Shown here: positions 56,317-64,000 of the stretch, piece by piece
How the letters are laid out: every line of letters starts with the position of its first letter
Numbering within the stretch: position 1 is the stretch's first letter
Assembly: GCF_000767465.1 (NCBI RefSeq)
Contig: NZ_CP009291.1
Location: 2,956,501 to 3,020,500 of the forward strand
Source of the DNA: Novosphingobium pentaromativorans US6-1
Lineage (GTDB): Bacteria; Pseudomonadota; Alphaproteobacteria; Sphingomonadales; Sphingomonadaceae
Length of the DNA stretch: 64,000 nt
Direction of reading: 5' to 3'
The notes under the pieces: model-generated
Database searches by the model: none
Seen by the model: only the letters and a program-made list of their open reading frames with translations
Told to the model about the DNA's origin: nothing
Position numbers and translations under genes: made by a program

Positions 56317-57057
56317 ATGGCGAATTGGAACGACCCCCAGCCCCGCTCGGGCTTCGGTGCGTCTCCGAGCCTTGACGGACGCACGGCTGGCCAGGCCACC
56401 TATGACATGGGCCTGCGCCGTCACATGCTTTCGATCTACAACTACATGGCTTCCGGCGTTCTGCTGTCGGGGATCGTGGCGATGCTTTTCGCTTCGTCCG
56501 GTATGGCCGTGCAATTGCTGTCGAGCCCGCTCAAGTGGGTAGTCATGCTGGCACCGCTCGGCTTCGTCATGGCCATGAACTTCGGCGTGAACAGGATGAA
56601 GACCTCGACGCTGCAGATGCTCTACTGGGGCTTCTGCGTGGTCATGGGTCTTTCGCTCTCGGCGATCTTCCTGGTCTTCACCGCCAGCTCGATCGCGACG
56701 ACGTTCTTCGCGACCGCGGCTGCCTTCGCTGGTCTCAGCCTCTTCGGCTATACCACGAAGAAGGATCTTTCGGGCTTCGGCACGTTCCTGATCATGGGCG
56801 TGGTTGGCATCCTCGTTGCGATGGTGATCAACCTGTTCGTCGGGTCGACGGTGCTGCAGCTGGCGATTTCGGTCCTCGGCGTGCTGATCTTCGCCGGCCT
56901 GACTGCCTACGACACCCAGATGCTGAAGAACCAGTACTACCAACTGCGTGGGACTGAATTCATCGGCAAGGCGGTCGTGCTCGGCGCGTTGAGCCTCTAC
57001 TTGGACTTCATCAACATGTTCCAGTTCCTGCTCTCGTTCCTCGGCCAGAGGGACTGA
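56317..57057 (+). CDS. Bax inhibitor-1/YccA family membrane protein
   Basis: A 246-residue protein with a polar N-terminal tail (1-40) and seven hydrophobic segments. Family blocks are YMASGVLLSGIVAML, TFFATAAAFAGLSLFGYTTK and the C-terminal GLTAYDTQMLKNQYY with LSLYLDFINMFQFLL. The family includes YccA, which limits the FtsH protease, and Ca2+-leak channels. The aspartates in the last block fit the channel-like members. The ATG has GGGAAAGGGAG upstream. It is followed by a strong terminator. Confidence 0.88.
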   Translation: MANWNDPQPRSGFGASPSLDGRTAGQATYDMGLRRHMLSIYNYMASGVLLSGIVAMLFASSGMAVQLLSSPLKWVVMLAPLGFVMAMNFGVNRMKTSTLQMLYWGFCVVMGLSLSAIFLVFTASSIATTFFATAAAFAGLSLFGYTTKKDLSGFGTFLIMGVVGILVAMVINLFVGSTVLQLAISVLGVLIFAGLTAYDTQMLKNQYYQLRGTEFIGKAVVLGALSLYLDFINMFQFLLSFLGQRD

Positions 57058-57127
57058 TCCAGGCGGACATGGCGGTTCGTCCCGCTTGCGGGGCGAGTAA
57101 TCCACAGTCCAGGCAGGCATTGCTATC

Positions 57128-57164
57128 ATGCCCGGTGCGGTTCGTCGCACCGGGCATTTCTTTT
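57128..57164 (+). terminator. Intrinsic terminator after the Bax-inhibitor gene
   Basis: ATGCCCGGTGCG (57128-57139) pairs perfectly with CGCACCGGGCAT (57146-57157) around a six-base loop, followed by TTCTTTT. It is 70 bp after the stop. Confidence 0.92.
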
Positions 57165-57228
57165 GCCGCGGGCAGGGGATAGGATTCCGGCCGTTCTGAT
57201 GGAGTTTTACAGGGTGGAAGACCACAAG

Positions 57229-57951
57229 ATGAAAGGACTTGCTCGCCGCGTGCCGTTGCTGGCCGGCTCGGTCCTGGCCGTAACGATCGCAGTCCTTTCC
57301 GGCTGCTCGACCCCGCCGCCACCGCCGCCGCCACCGCCGCCGGTCGTGGTGATCCCGCCCAAGCCGACGCCGCCGATGGGCGCGCCGGAGCACATGACGG
57401 TTCCGGCCGCCGATGCGAACGGCGTGCGCCATACGGTGAATTCGGGAATCTCGACGCCTCAGGCGGTGTGGAACCTGCGTTCGGCCTACAACGTGGCCGC
57501 ACTCAATTGCGTCGAAGCGCAGTACCTGCCGATTCTCGAAGGCTACAAGCGCTTCCTCAAGGTCTACGCAAAGCCGCTCAATACCGCGAACCGCGAGATC
57601 GATCGAAGCTTCCAGACCCAGCACAAGGGGCGTGAAGCGATCAAGGCGCGTGAAAGCTACCAGACGCAGGTCTACAATTTCTTCTCGCTGCCGCCGGTCG
57701 ATGCCAACTTCTGCCAGGCTGCCATGGACCTGACGACCGAGCTGGAAACCGTGGACCCGAGCCAGTTCGAGACTTACGCCTATACCGGCCTTGCCAAGAT
57801 GGAAGCGCCGTTCAAGTCGTTCTTCGACAGCTACGAGCAGTACCGGGCCGACCTGGCCGCATGGGAAGCGCGCTACGGCAATGCCAATATTACCGTGCGC
57901 CCCACTTTCGAGCAGCAGGCGCAGGCCGGCTCGCAAGTGCTGCAGCAGTAA
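57229..57951 (+). CDS. Lipoprotein of unknown function
   Basis: A 240-residue protein with a lipoprotein signal peptide ending VLSGC (acylated Cys about 26). A striking Pro run (ten prolines) and PPKPTPPMG follow. The mature domain has three cysteines (including the lipid-bound one) and blocks AVWNLRSAYNVAALNCVEAQ and VYAKPLNTANREIDRSF. I do not know the family. I start at ATG 57229, which gives a normal signal sequence; ATG 57199 would add ten charged residues. Its own promoter probably lies after the terminator at 57128. A second terminator follows it. Confidence 0.75.
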   Translation: MKGLARRVPLLAGSVLAVTIAVLSGCSTPPPPPPPPPPVVVIPPKPTPPMGAPEHMTVPAADANGVRHTVNSGISTPQAVWNLRSAYNVAALNCVEAQYLPILEGYKRFLKVYAKPLNTANREIDRSFQTQHKGREAIKARESYQTQVYNFFSLPPVDANFCQAAMDLTTELETVDPSQFETYAYTGLAKMEAPFKSFFDSYEQYRADLAAWEARYGNANITVRPTFEQQAQAGSQVLQQ

Positions 57952-57963
57952 CCTGATTGCGGG

Positions 57964-58004
57964 AATGCGCGAGGTGGGCGGAAAATCCGCCTCGCGCATT
58001 TTTG
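57964..58004 (+). terminator. Intrinsic terminator after the lipoprotein gene
   Basis: An outer stem ATGCGCGA/TCGCGCAT encloses a small bulge and an inner stem GGCGG/CCGCC with an AAAAT loop, followed by TTTTTGCTCTTT. It lies 13 bp after the stop. Confidence 0.88.
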
Positions 58005-58080
58005 CTCTTTCATGGTCGGGTTCTCTTCGCTAAGGGAGCCGCTCGCGTGGCGGCAGTCCGCTATGCGCGATTGCTGGAAC

Positions 58081-58156
<76 letters not shown>

Positions 58157-58198
58157 GTAATTGAAGATTTGCGCTGGTCCGGAAGGCTTCCGGATCTC

Positions 58199-58226
58199 AC
58201 CCGGTCGGGCGCGGCCGGGTTTTTTG
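58199..58226 (+). terminator. Intrinsic terminator after tRNA-Ala
   Basis: ACCCGG (58199-58204) pairs with CCGGGT (58215-58220), followed by six T. It is 43 bp past the tRNA end and 98 bp before obg. Confidence 0.85.
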
Positions 58227-58323
58227 TTTGAGTGCCGGATTGGCTTGGTCCATCACCGGCATTGTTCGGGCAGGGCTGTTCCTTGCGTGAACGGACCCAC
58301 GAGCGAGACCGCCGGAAACCACG

Positions 58324-59379
58324 ATGCATTTTCTCGACCAGGCCAAGATCTACATCCGTTCGGGCGCAGGCGGCCCGGGTGCGGTCAGCTTCCGGCGCGA
58401 AAAGTACGTTGAGTACGGCGGCCCCGACGGCGGCAACGGCGGCAAGGGCGGCGACGTCATCTTCGAAGCGGTTGCCGGCCTCAACACGCTGATCGACTTT
58501 CGCTACACCCAGCACTTCAAGGCCCCGCGCGGCGGCCATGGCATGGGCAAGAACCGTAATGGCGCGGCCGGCAAGGACCTGGTGGTCAAGGTTCCGGTCG
58601 GCACGCAGATCATTTCCGACGAGGATCGCGAGACGGTGCTGGCAGACCTGACCGAGGCGGGCCAGCGCGTGACCCTGCTCGAAGGCGGCATGGGCGGCCG
58701 GGGCAACGCCAGCTACAAGACCAGCACCAACCGCGCCCCGCGCCAGCACCAGCCCGGCATCCCGGCCGAAGAGCTGTGGGTCTGGCTGCGCCTCAAGCTT
58801 CTGGCCGATGTCGGCCTGGTCGGCATGCCCAATGCAGGCAAGTCGACCTTCATCAACAAGCTGTCGAACACCAAGGCCAAGGTCGGCGACTATGCCTTCA
58901 CCACGCTGCGGCCGCAGCTGGGCGTGGTCACCCACAAGTACCGCGAATTCGTGCTGGCCGACATTCCGGGCCTGATCGCGGGCGCTGCCGACGGTGCCGG
59001 GATCGGCGACCGTTTTCTCGGCCACATCGAGCGCTGCCGTGTGCTCGTCCACCTCATCGACATTTCCAGCACCGACCCGGTCGAGGCGATGCAGGTCGTG
59101 GAGGAAGAGCTGGAGGCCTACGGTGGCGGGCTCGAGGACAAGCCGCGCCTCGTGGCGCTCAACAAGATCGATCTGGTCGATGACGAACTGGCGCGGGAAT
59201 ACGCCAGGGAGCTGCTCAAGGGCGGCGCCGACGAGGTCTTCCCGATTTCCGGCGCGACCGGCAAGGGCATGTCGAAGCTGCTCGACGCGGTGATCGAGTA
59301 CCTGCCTGCCGCGACTGTCACCGAACGTCCCGAAGGCGAGCAGGAAGAGTCCGAGGAAAAGCCCTGGTCGCCGATCTGA
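58324..59379 (+). CDS. obgE: GTPase Obg (CgtA)
   Basis: A 351-residue GTPase. The Gly-rich Obg fold (about 1-158) includes [15 protein letters not shown] and [20 protein letters not shown]. The G domain has G1 GMPNAGKST (about 167-175), G3 [16 protein letters not shown] and G4 NKID. Obg helps late 50S ribosome assembly and stringent control. The C-terminal tail is short, acidic and lacks the OCT domain. The usual rplU-rpmA neighbours are not upstream here. Confidence 0.96.
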   Translation: MHFLDQAKIYIRSGAGGPGAVSFRREKYVEYGGPDGGNGGKGGDVIFEAVAGLNTLIDFRYTQHFKAPRGGHGMGKNRNGAAGKDLVVKVPVGTQIISDEDRETVLADLTEAGQRVTLLEGGMGGRGNASYKTSTNRAPRQHQPGIPAEELWVWLRLKLLADVGLVGMPNAGKSTFINKLSNTKAKVGDYAFTTLRPQLGVVTHKYREFVLADIPGLIAGAADGAGIGDRFLGHIERCRVLVHLIDISSTDPVEAMQVVEEELEAYGGGLEDKPRLVALNKIDLVDDELAREYARELLKGGADEVFPISGATGKGMSKLLDAVIEYLPAATVTERPEGEQEESEEKPWSPI

Positions 59380-59408
59380 CAGAAGGTCGCCTGACGCTCA
59401 GGCGGGCG

Positions 59409-59873
59409 GTGCCCGGTGATGCGGATGGGATCGCGCAGATCATCCTGCCGGTTATCGCTGCCGGAGAGACTTACGCGCTCGAAGCGCACATGACGCGGGA
59501 GGCTGCGCTGGCCTACTGGATGGGGCCGGACCGGCAGACTTTCGTTGCCGAGCAAGGCGGCGAAATCCTCGGGACCTACTACTTGCGCGCCAATCAGGCC
59601 GGCGGCGGCGGGCATGTCTGCAATTGCGGCTACATGACGCGGGCCTCGGCGAGCGGCAGGGGCGTGGCGCGCCGCATGTGTGAGCACTCGCTGGCCCATG
59701 CACGCGAGCAGGGCTTCCGTGCGATGCAGTTCAATTTCGTGGTGAGCACCAATGTGCGCGCCGTCGGCCTTTGGCATTCGCTGGGTTTCGAGACTGTCGG
59801 CCGCCTTCCGCGCGCCTTCGCCCATCCCCGGCAGGGGCTGGTCGATGCCCTTGTGATGCACCGCGAACTTTAA
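59409..59873 (+). CDS. GNAT-family N-acetyltransferase
   Basis: A GNAT enzyme of 154 residues from GTG 59409. The acetyl-CoA motif is in SASGRGVARRMCEHSLAHAR, and motif B includes VSTNVRAVGLWHSLGFE. The in-frame sequence before the GTG reads [18 protein letters not shown], which looks like the normal first strand of the fold, yet no ATG, GTG or TTG lies between it and the obg end. So the true start may be non-standard, or the N-terminus is shortened. The substrate is unknown. Confidence 0.8.
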   Translation: MPGDADGIAQIILPVIAAGETYALEAHMTREAALAYWMGPDRQTFVAEQGGEILGTYYLRANQAGGGGHVCNCGYMTRASASGRGVARRMCEHSLAHAREQGFRAMQFNFVVSTNVRAVGLWHSLGFETVGRLPRAFAHPRQGLVDALVMHREL

Positions 59874-59979
59874 GGATGGGGCTTTACTTCCATCCGTTGC
59901 TCAAACAGGACGATCCGCGTACCTGATTGCAAGCGGACGCTTTTCAGGGCGCCGCAATTCTCCTAGAGGCTCGGCTCCG

Positions 59980-61110
59980 ATGCCCATTTCCCGCCTGTTC
60001 GATCTTTCAGACAAGTCCCATGCGCCTCGCCTCGTTCTCAAGGTGGGATCGGCGCTGCTTGTCGGGAAGCAAGGCGTGCGGCGCGAATGGCTGACAGGCC
60101 TCGTCGCCGAAATCGCCGTGGCCCGTGCGCGCGGCCAGCAGGTGATCGTCGTTTCCTCGGGCGCGATCGCGCTGGGTGCGGCGACGCTGGGCCTCGACAA
60201 GGGCGGTCGCGGCTCGCTGGCCGACGCGCAGGCCGCGGCTGCGGTCGGGCAGATCGCGCTTTCGGGGCTATGGGCCGAACTGCTCGGCAGCCATGGCCTC
60301 ACTGCCGCGCAGATGCTGCTGACGCTGGAGGACCTTGAGGATCGCCGCCGTTATCTCAACGTCACCGCCACGCTCACGCGCCTGCTGGATGCCGGGGCGG
60401 TGCCGGTGATCAACGAGAACGATTCGGTCGCCACCAACGAGATCCGCTTCGGTGACAACGACCGCCTTGCCGCACGCGTGGCGCAGGCGGCGCAGGCAAG
60501 TGCAGTGCTGCTGCTCTCCGACATCGATGGCCTGTACGACCGGCACCCGAAGGAGCCGGGCGCGAAGATGATTCCGGTGGTGGAGGGCGTGACGGCCGAA
60601 GTCCACGCCATGGCCAGCGCGGAATCGAATTCCGGCATGGGCTCGGGCGGCATGATCTCGAAGCTGCAGGCGGCCGAGATCGCCGAACTGGCCGGGATCG
60701 CATTGGTCATCGGCAACGGGCAGTATGACCGGCCGGTTGCGCGGATTGTCGACGAAGGCGTGGGCACGCTGTTCCTGCCGCGGCGCAAGGCCGGCGCGCG
60801 CAAGGCCTGGCTGGGCGGTCGCCTGCGCCTCAAGGGCAGCATCATCGTCGACGATGGCGCGGCGGCGGCGCTGCTGCGCGGATCGAGCCTGCTCGCCAAG
60901 GGCATCACCGGGGTGAGCGGCGCTTTCCTGCGCGGCGATCCGGTGGCGATCGAGGACGGGCAGGGCCGGGTTCTGGCCCACGGCCTGTCGGAATACGACG
61001 CGGCCGAATGTGAGCAGATCCGCGGCCATCATTCGAGCGAGCAGGCCGACATTCTCGGCTATGCGCCGCGTTCCTCCGTGGTCCATCGCGACCAGCTGGT
61101 GCTGAAATGA
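59980..61110 (+). CDS. proB: Glutamate 5-kinase
   Basis: A 376-residue enzyme starting proline synthesis. The AAK kinase domain (about 1-255) has KVGSALLVG, VVSSGAIALGAATLGL, INENDSVATNEIRFGDNDRLAA and the GSGGMISKLQAA block. A C-terminal PUA domain (about 275-370) follows. Feedback inhibition by proline is typical. ATG 59980 follows a weak ribosome binding site. Its stop overlaps the next gene's ATG (ATGA). proA is not adjacent. Confidence 0.95.
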   Translation: MPISRLFDLSDKSHAPRLVLKVGSALLVGKQGVRREWLTGLVAEIAVARARGQQVIVVSSGAIALGAATLGLDKGGRGSLADAQAAAAVGQIALSGLWAELLGSHGLTAAQMLLTLEDLEDRRRYLNVTATLTRLLDAGAVPVINENDSVATNEIRFGDNDRLAARVAQAAQASAVLLLSDIDGLYDRHPKEPGAKMIPVVEGVTAEVHAMASAESNSGMGSGGMISKLQAAEIAELAGIALVIGNGQYDRPVARIVDEGVGTLFLPRRKAGARKAWLGGRLRLKGSIIVDDGAAAALLRGSSLLAKGITGVSGAFLRGDPVAIEDGQGRVLAHGLSEYDAAECEQIRGHHSSEQADILGYAPRSSVVHRDQLVLK

Positions 61111-62042
61111 CCGCAAGTGCATTCGAACAGCGGCCTCTGGTTGCGCTGACCGGCGCGACCGGTTTCGTCGGGCAGGCAGTGCTCGATGCAGCGATAGCCC
61201 AGGGTTACGAGGTCGTAGCACTCACCCGGCGCGAGCAGGAACCGCGCCAGCACGTGCGCTGGATCAGGGGCGAGTTGTCGGACACCGCCTCGCTTTCCGA
61301 ACTGACCCGCGGCGTCGAGGCGACGATCCATGTGGCGGGCGTCGTCAATGCCCCCGATGCCGAAGGGTTCGAGCTAGGAAACGTCACCGGCACGCTCAAC
61401 CTCATCGAGACGGTCGTGGCCAAGGGGATCCCGCGCTTCGTCTATGTCTCGTCGCTGAGCGCGCGCGAACCGAAGCTATCGGCTTATGGAGCGTCGAAGG
61501 CGCGGGCGGAGAAGCTGGTCCGGGCAAGCCCGCTGGACTGGACGATAGTGCGCCCTCCCGCGATCTACGGGCCCCGCGACAAGGAGATGTTCGAACTCTT
61601 CCGGGCGGCGCGCTGGGGCGTGCTTCCGATGCCTTCGGCGGGACGCGCCTCGATGATCCACGTCGAGGATCTCGCTCGCCTGCTCGTGGCGCTTGTTCCC
61701 GGCGGTGAAGAAGTGACCGGCAAGCTGTTCGAACCCGATGACGGCAAGCAGGATGGCTGGGAGCACCACGAGATGGGCCTCGCCATCGGCTGGGCCATGG
61801 GCAAGCGTCCGCGCATCTGGGGCATGTCGCGCACTGCGCTGGAGCGGGTGGCGAAGCTCGACCACTTCCTGCGCGGGACCAAGGCCAAGATGACGCCGGA
61901 CCGCGCGGCCTATTTCAGCCATCCGGACTGGGTGGTCGGCAGTAAGGGGCGCGTTCCGTCCTCGATCTGGTCGCCGCAGATCGAAACGCGCGAGGGCCTG
62001 AAGGCAACCGCGCAATGGTACCGCGAGAACAAGTGGCTTTGA
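61107..62042 (+). CDS. NAD(P)-dependent epimerase/dehydratase family protein
   Basis: A 311-residue extended short-chain dehydrogenase. The Rossmann motif LTGATGFVGQAVLDAA is at about 12-27. FVYVSSLSARE, then YGASKARAE with the catalytic Tyr-x-x-x-Lys, and RPPAIYGPRD are family blocks. Substrate could be a nucleotide sugar or a quinone-associated role as in NDUFA9-like members. It is read from the proB transcript by a 4-bp overlap, but no shared pathway is evident. Confidence 0.88.
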   Translation: MTASAFEQRPLVALTGATGFVGQAVLDAAIAQGYEVVALTRREQEPRQHVRWIRGELSDTASLSELTRGVEATIHVAGVVNAPDAEGFELGNVTGTLNLIETVVAKGIPRFVYVSSLSAREPKLSAYGASKARAEKLVRASPLDWTIVRPPAIYGPRDKEMFELFRAARWGVLPMPSAGRASMIHVEDLARLLVALVPGGEEVTGKLFEPDDGKQDGWEHHEMGLAIGWAMGKRPRIWGMSRTALERVAKLDHFLRGTKAKMTPDRAAYFSHPDWVVGSKGRVPSSIWSPQIETREGLKATAQWYRENKWL

Positions 62043-62437
62043 CGTCCTGAGCGCGGAGATGCCCGCGCAGCGATTCGCGGCGCTTCGTCATGCACCGGTG
62101 TCTTTCTTGCAAACTCTGTAAAAGTAAGTGCCATTGTCCGCTGGCGAGAGGCCTGGGCACAGGCATTGCGTTTATCTGGTGTTCAGGAAATGGCGGACGC
62201 TGCGGGCATGCTGCAGCCCCGGGGAACCCCCGTATTCCCGGCCTTGTCCTCCAGCAAGTGGTCTGGAAGGCGGCTGAAAAGCCTGCATTTGGGCGTTACG
62301 AATCTGAAATGCCTGATCCGGTCTAACCCCTAGATTTCATACAGCCCCATTTTCACAGGGCCGCGCGTAGAGCCGATCGTGAGCCGTCTCTCCGCGAAGA
62401 CGGCAAATTGCACGGGTCCACAGAAAGGGATTTAGGA
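62043..62437 (+). promoter_or_regulatory. 395-bp upstream region of the chemoreceptor gene
   Basis: No gene is seen. A sigma-54-like element lies at 62156-62170. G/C-rich inverted repeats occur near 62209-62244, and TAACCCCTAGATTTC lies at about 62325-62339. If the sigma-54 element is used, the leader would be about 255 bases. I found no complete riboswitch. Confidence 0.4.
62156..62170 (+). promoter_or_regulatory. Sigma-54-like promoter element
   Basis: GGCAC (62156-62160), five bases and TTGCG (62166-62170) fit the -24/-12 pattern with GG and GC separated by ten bases. The base before GG is G rather than T. Whether this organism has RpoN cannot be seen from the window. Confidence 0.35.
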
Positions 62438-64000
62438 ATGGCGTTCGGTTCCGGGCCGGGTACGAGTTGGTTGCGCCGGCAATCGATCAACCGCAGGCTG
62501 ACGATTCAATCGATAACGGCGGGCGTGCTTTCGCTCTGCCTCATTGCAACGATAGTGGTAGGATCGGGACTTTCGCTCGCCACCAGCAAGAAAGACGACA
62601 AGACTTCCGAGCAGGCGCTTTCCGCGGCCCTGCTGGAAAAGGACTTCGCGTCCCTTGAGCGTGACGTGTTCCGTCACGCCGCGATCGGCACCGAGCAGAC
62701 CCAAAAGGACTGGGAAAGCAATGCCGAGGATCTGAAGGATTCGATCCGCAATGCGCAGGCCAACCTCGATGGCGAGGAAGCCAAGCATGCCGGTGACGTA
62801 GAAGCGAAGGCCGAGGCCTATATCGATGCGGTCGCCTCCACTTTTGCCGCGGGCCCGGCGACGCCGGAAGGCCTCGATCGCATCGGCGAGCTGGGCAGCG
62901 CCGTGGACGACGGGATCGAACAGATTCGTGAGCCGGTGATCCAGCGCAGCGAAGTGCTGAATGAGCAGCAGCGCACCGTCACCTTCTGGGTGCTGGTTCT
63001 CTCCTCGCTCATCGCTTTCGGCGCCGGTCTGATTTCCTACCTGTTGGCCCGTGCGATCCGCACCAGCATCAGCGAGGAACTTGGCGCGGTGCGAGATTCG
63101 ATTGCTGAAATCGAAGCAGGGCGCCTCAACGGCCAGATCGAGCATCTCGAGCGTCAGGACGAAATCGGCGAATTGGCCCGTGCGGCTGCGCGCCTGCGCG
63201 ATACCGTCAAGGCCAAGGAGCGCAGCGATGCAGAGGCGCGCGACATGATCGAGCATGTCGGCGAAAACCTGGGTCGTCTTGCTAGCGGTGACCTCACTAT
63301 CGAAGTTCCGGAACTGGGCGCGTCCTATGCCGCGCTGCGTGCGGACTTCAACAAGACGGTGGTGCGCCTGCGCGAAGCCATGCAGTCGGTGTCGCGCTCG
63401 ACCCATGCGATCCGCACCGGTTCGATGGAAATCAGCCAGGCTTCCGACGATCTGGCCCAGCGCACCGAACATCACGCCAGTGAGATCGGTACGGCTGCAG
63501 GTGCGGTGAGCGAACTGTCGCGTGCCCTCCAGGACACCGCGCAGAGTGCTGCCGAAGCGCATCGCGGCGTCGATGCCGCGGTCAACGAAGCGCGCCGTGG
63601 CGGCGAGGTCGTCGGCCAGGCGGTTGGCGCGATGGAGCAGATCGAGAAGTCGACGGCCGAGATCGGCAACATCATCGCCGTCATCGACTCGATTGCCTTC
63701 CAGACCAACCTCCTTGCCCTCAACGCGGGCGTCGAGGCGGCGCGTGCGGGCGATGCGGGCAAGGGCTTCGCGGTCGTTGCCAACGAGGTTCGCGGGCTTG
63801 CCCAGCGCTCCGCCGAGGCGGCCAAGGACGTACGCACGCTGATCGAGACCAGCTCGTCGCAAGTTGCGGTGGGCGTGGACATGGTGCGCCGCACCGGCGA
63901 GGCGCTCGATTCGATCATCGCGCGCATCGACAACACCACCGAAGTCGTCACCCGGATCAGCAACGCTTCGTCCGAGCAATCGGAAAAGCTGCGCCAGACC
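62438..64000 (+). CDS. Methyl-accepting chemotaxis protein, partial (C-terminus outside window)
   Basis: 521 codons are present before the window ends. An N-terminal transmembrane helix (about 24-48) and a second (about 181-203) flank a small periplasmic helical domain (about 49-180). A HAMP domain follows (about 204-256) with a second HAMP-like region, then the coiled-coil signalling domain. Its hairpin tip, [20 protein letters not shown] and [20 protein letters not shown], is nearly consensus, though Gly replaces the usual Ala in NAGVEAA. It signals through CheW/CheA. ATG 62438 follows AGAAAGGGATTTAGGA. The sensed ligand is unknown. Confidence 0.93.
   Translation, partial: MAFGSGPGTSWLRRQSINRRLTIQSITAGVLSLCLIATIVVGSGLSLATSKKDDKTSEQALSAALLEKDFASLERDVFRHAAIGTEQTQKDWESNAEDLKDSIRNAQANLDGEEAKHAGDVEAKAEAYIDAVASTFAAGPATPEGLDRIGELGSAVDDGIEQIREPVIQRSEVLNEQQRTVTFWVLVLSSLIAFGAGLISYLLARAIRTSISEELGAVRDSIAEIEAGRLNGQIEHLERQDEIGELARAAARLRDTVKAKERSDAEARDMIEHVGENLGRLASGDLTIEVPELGASYAALRADFNKTVVRLREAMQSVSRSTHAIRTGSMEISQASDDLAQRTEHHASEIGTAAGAVSELSRALQDTAQSAAEAHRGVDAAVNEARRGGEVVGQAVGAMEQIEKSTAEIGNIIAVIDSIAFQTNLLALNAGVEAARAGDAGKGFAVVANEVRGLAQRSAEAAKDVRTLIETSSSQVAVGVDMVRRTGEALDSIIARIDNTTEVVTRISNASSEQSEKLRQT

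Noticed and set aside
62043..62437. Cyclic di-GMP riboswitch ahead of the chemoreceptor
   Set aside because: Fragments such as GGCAAAT resemble part of the motif, but the conserved core blocks are not found together.
62432..63979. Minus-strand open frame across the chemoreceptor
   Set aside because: The plus strand encodes the full consensus chemoreceptor hairpin; the other frame is a shadow.

Overview
The window is GC-rich chromosomal DNA from an alphaproteobacterium, most likely of the order Sphingomonadales (Novosphingobium-like). The basis is gene content and order: a complete dcw cell-wall/division cluster ending in ftsA-ftsZ with the FtsZ tail [10 protein letters not shown], a DNPR-type (meso-diaminopimelate) MurE, a large TonB-dependent receptor with the sphingomonad-style plug, and chromosomal virB genes. 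Most genes are tightly packed and many start codons overlap the previous stop (ATGA, GTGA, TGATG). No integrase, transposase, phage gene or CRISPR array was seen. Both edges cut genes: an LpxH-type phosphoesterase on the left and a methyl-accepting chemotaxis protein on the right.

Region 1 (1-7.7 kb) is envelope and metal/nutrient related. It holds the LpxH-like enzyme, a PhoB/OmpR-type regulator with a degenerate receiver, a GDT1-family cation exporter behind a clear yybP-ykoY (Mn2+) riboswitch, and an apparent operon of a surface lipoprotein and a TonB receptor divergent from a small secreted repeat protein. Three control regions here and just downstream carry GTCAY heptamers at an exact 11-bp period, like Pho boxes. 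Region 2 (7.8-15.2 kb) is a reduced type IV secretion operon, virB2-B3-B4-B6-B9-B10-B11, without virB1, B5, B7, B8, virD4 or a relaxase.

Region 3 (15.2-26.2 kb) has ppx and ppk1 for polyphosphate turnover, then, divergently, an overlapping three-gene operon of transglutaminase plus DUF2126, circularly permuted ATP-grasp plus alpha-E, and a second transglutaminase. This is a predicted peptide-synthesis/peptide-tagging system with no known product. Region 4 (26.2-33.0 kb) is housekeeping and accessory: a Fur-box controlled protein of unknown function, ccmA/ccmB, pterin dehydratase, an acyltransferase, an AlkA-type glycosylase, a [2Fe-2S] ferredoxin, cysK, and two small envelope proteins.

Region 5 (33.3-52.4 kb) is the dcw cluster in order: mraZ, rsmH, ftsL, ftsI, murE, murF, mraY, murD, ftsW, murG, murC, a 74-residue unknown ORF, murB, ddl, ftsQ, ftsA, ftsZ. 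It makes lipid II precursors and the division machine from one long transcription unit. Region 6 (52.5-64 kb) carries a TPR/SPOR protein, a YbjN protein, proC, a Bax-inhibitor-1 protein with a structured leader, a lipoprotein, tRNA-Ala(CGC), obg, a GNAT acetyltransferase, proB, an NAD-dependent epimerase and the start of a chemoreceptor. Several intrinsic terminators are clear.

The best candidates for undescribed biology are: the atypical PhoB-like regulator and its repeat-bearing promoters, the stripped-down VirB system that shares that motif, the amidoligase/transglutaminase operon, the Fur-controlled unknown protein, and the small ORF inside the dcw cluster. All functional assignments are from reading the sequence; no database search was run.
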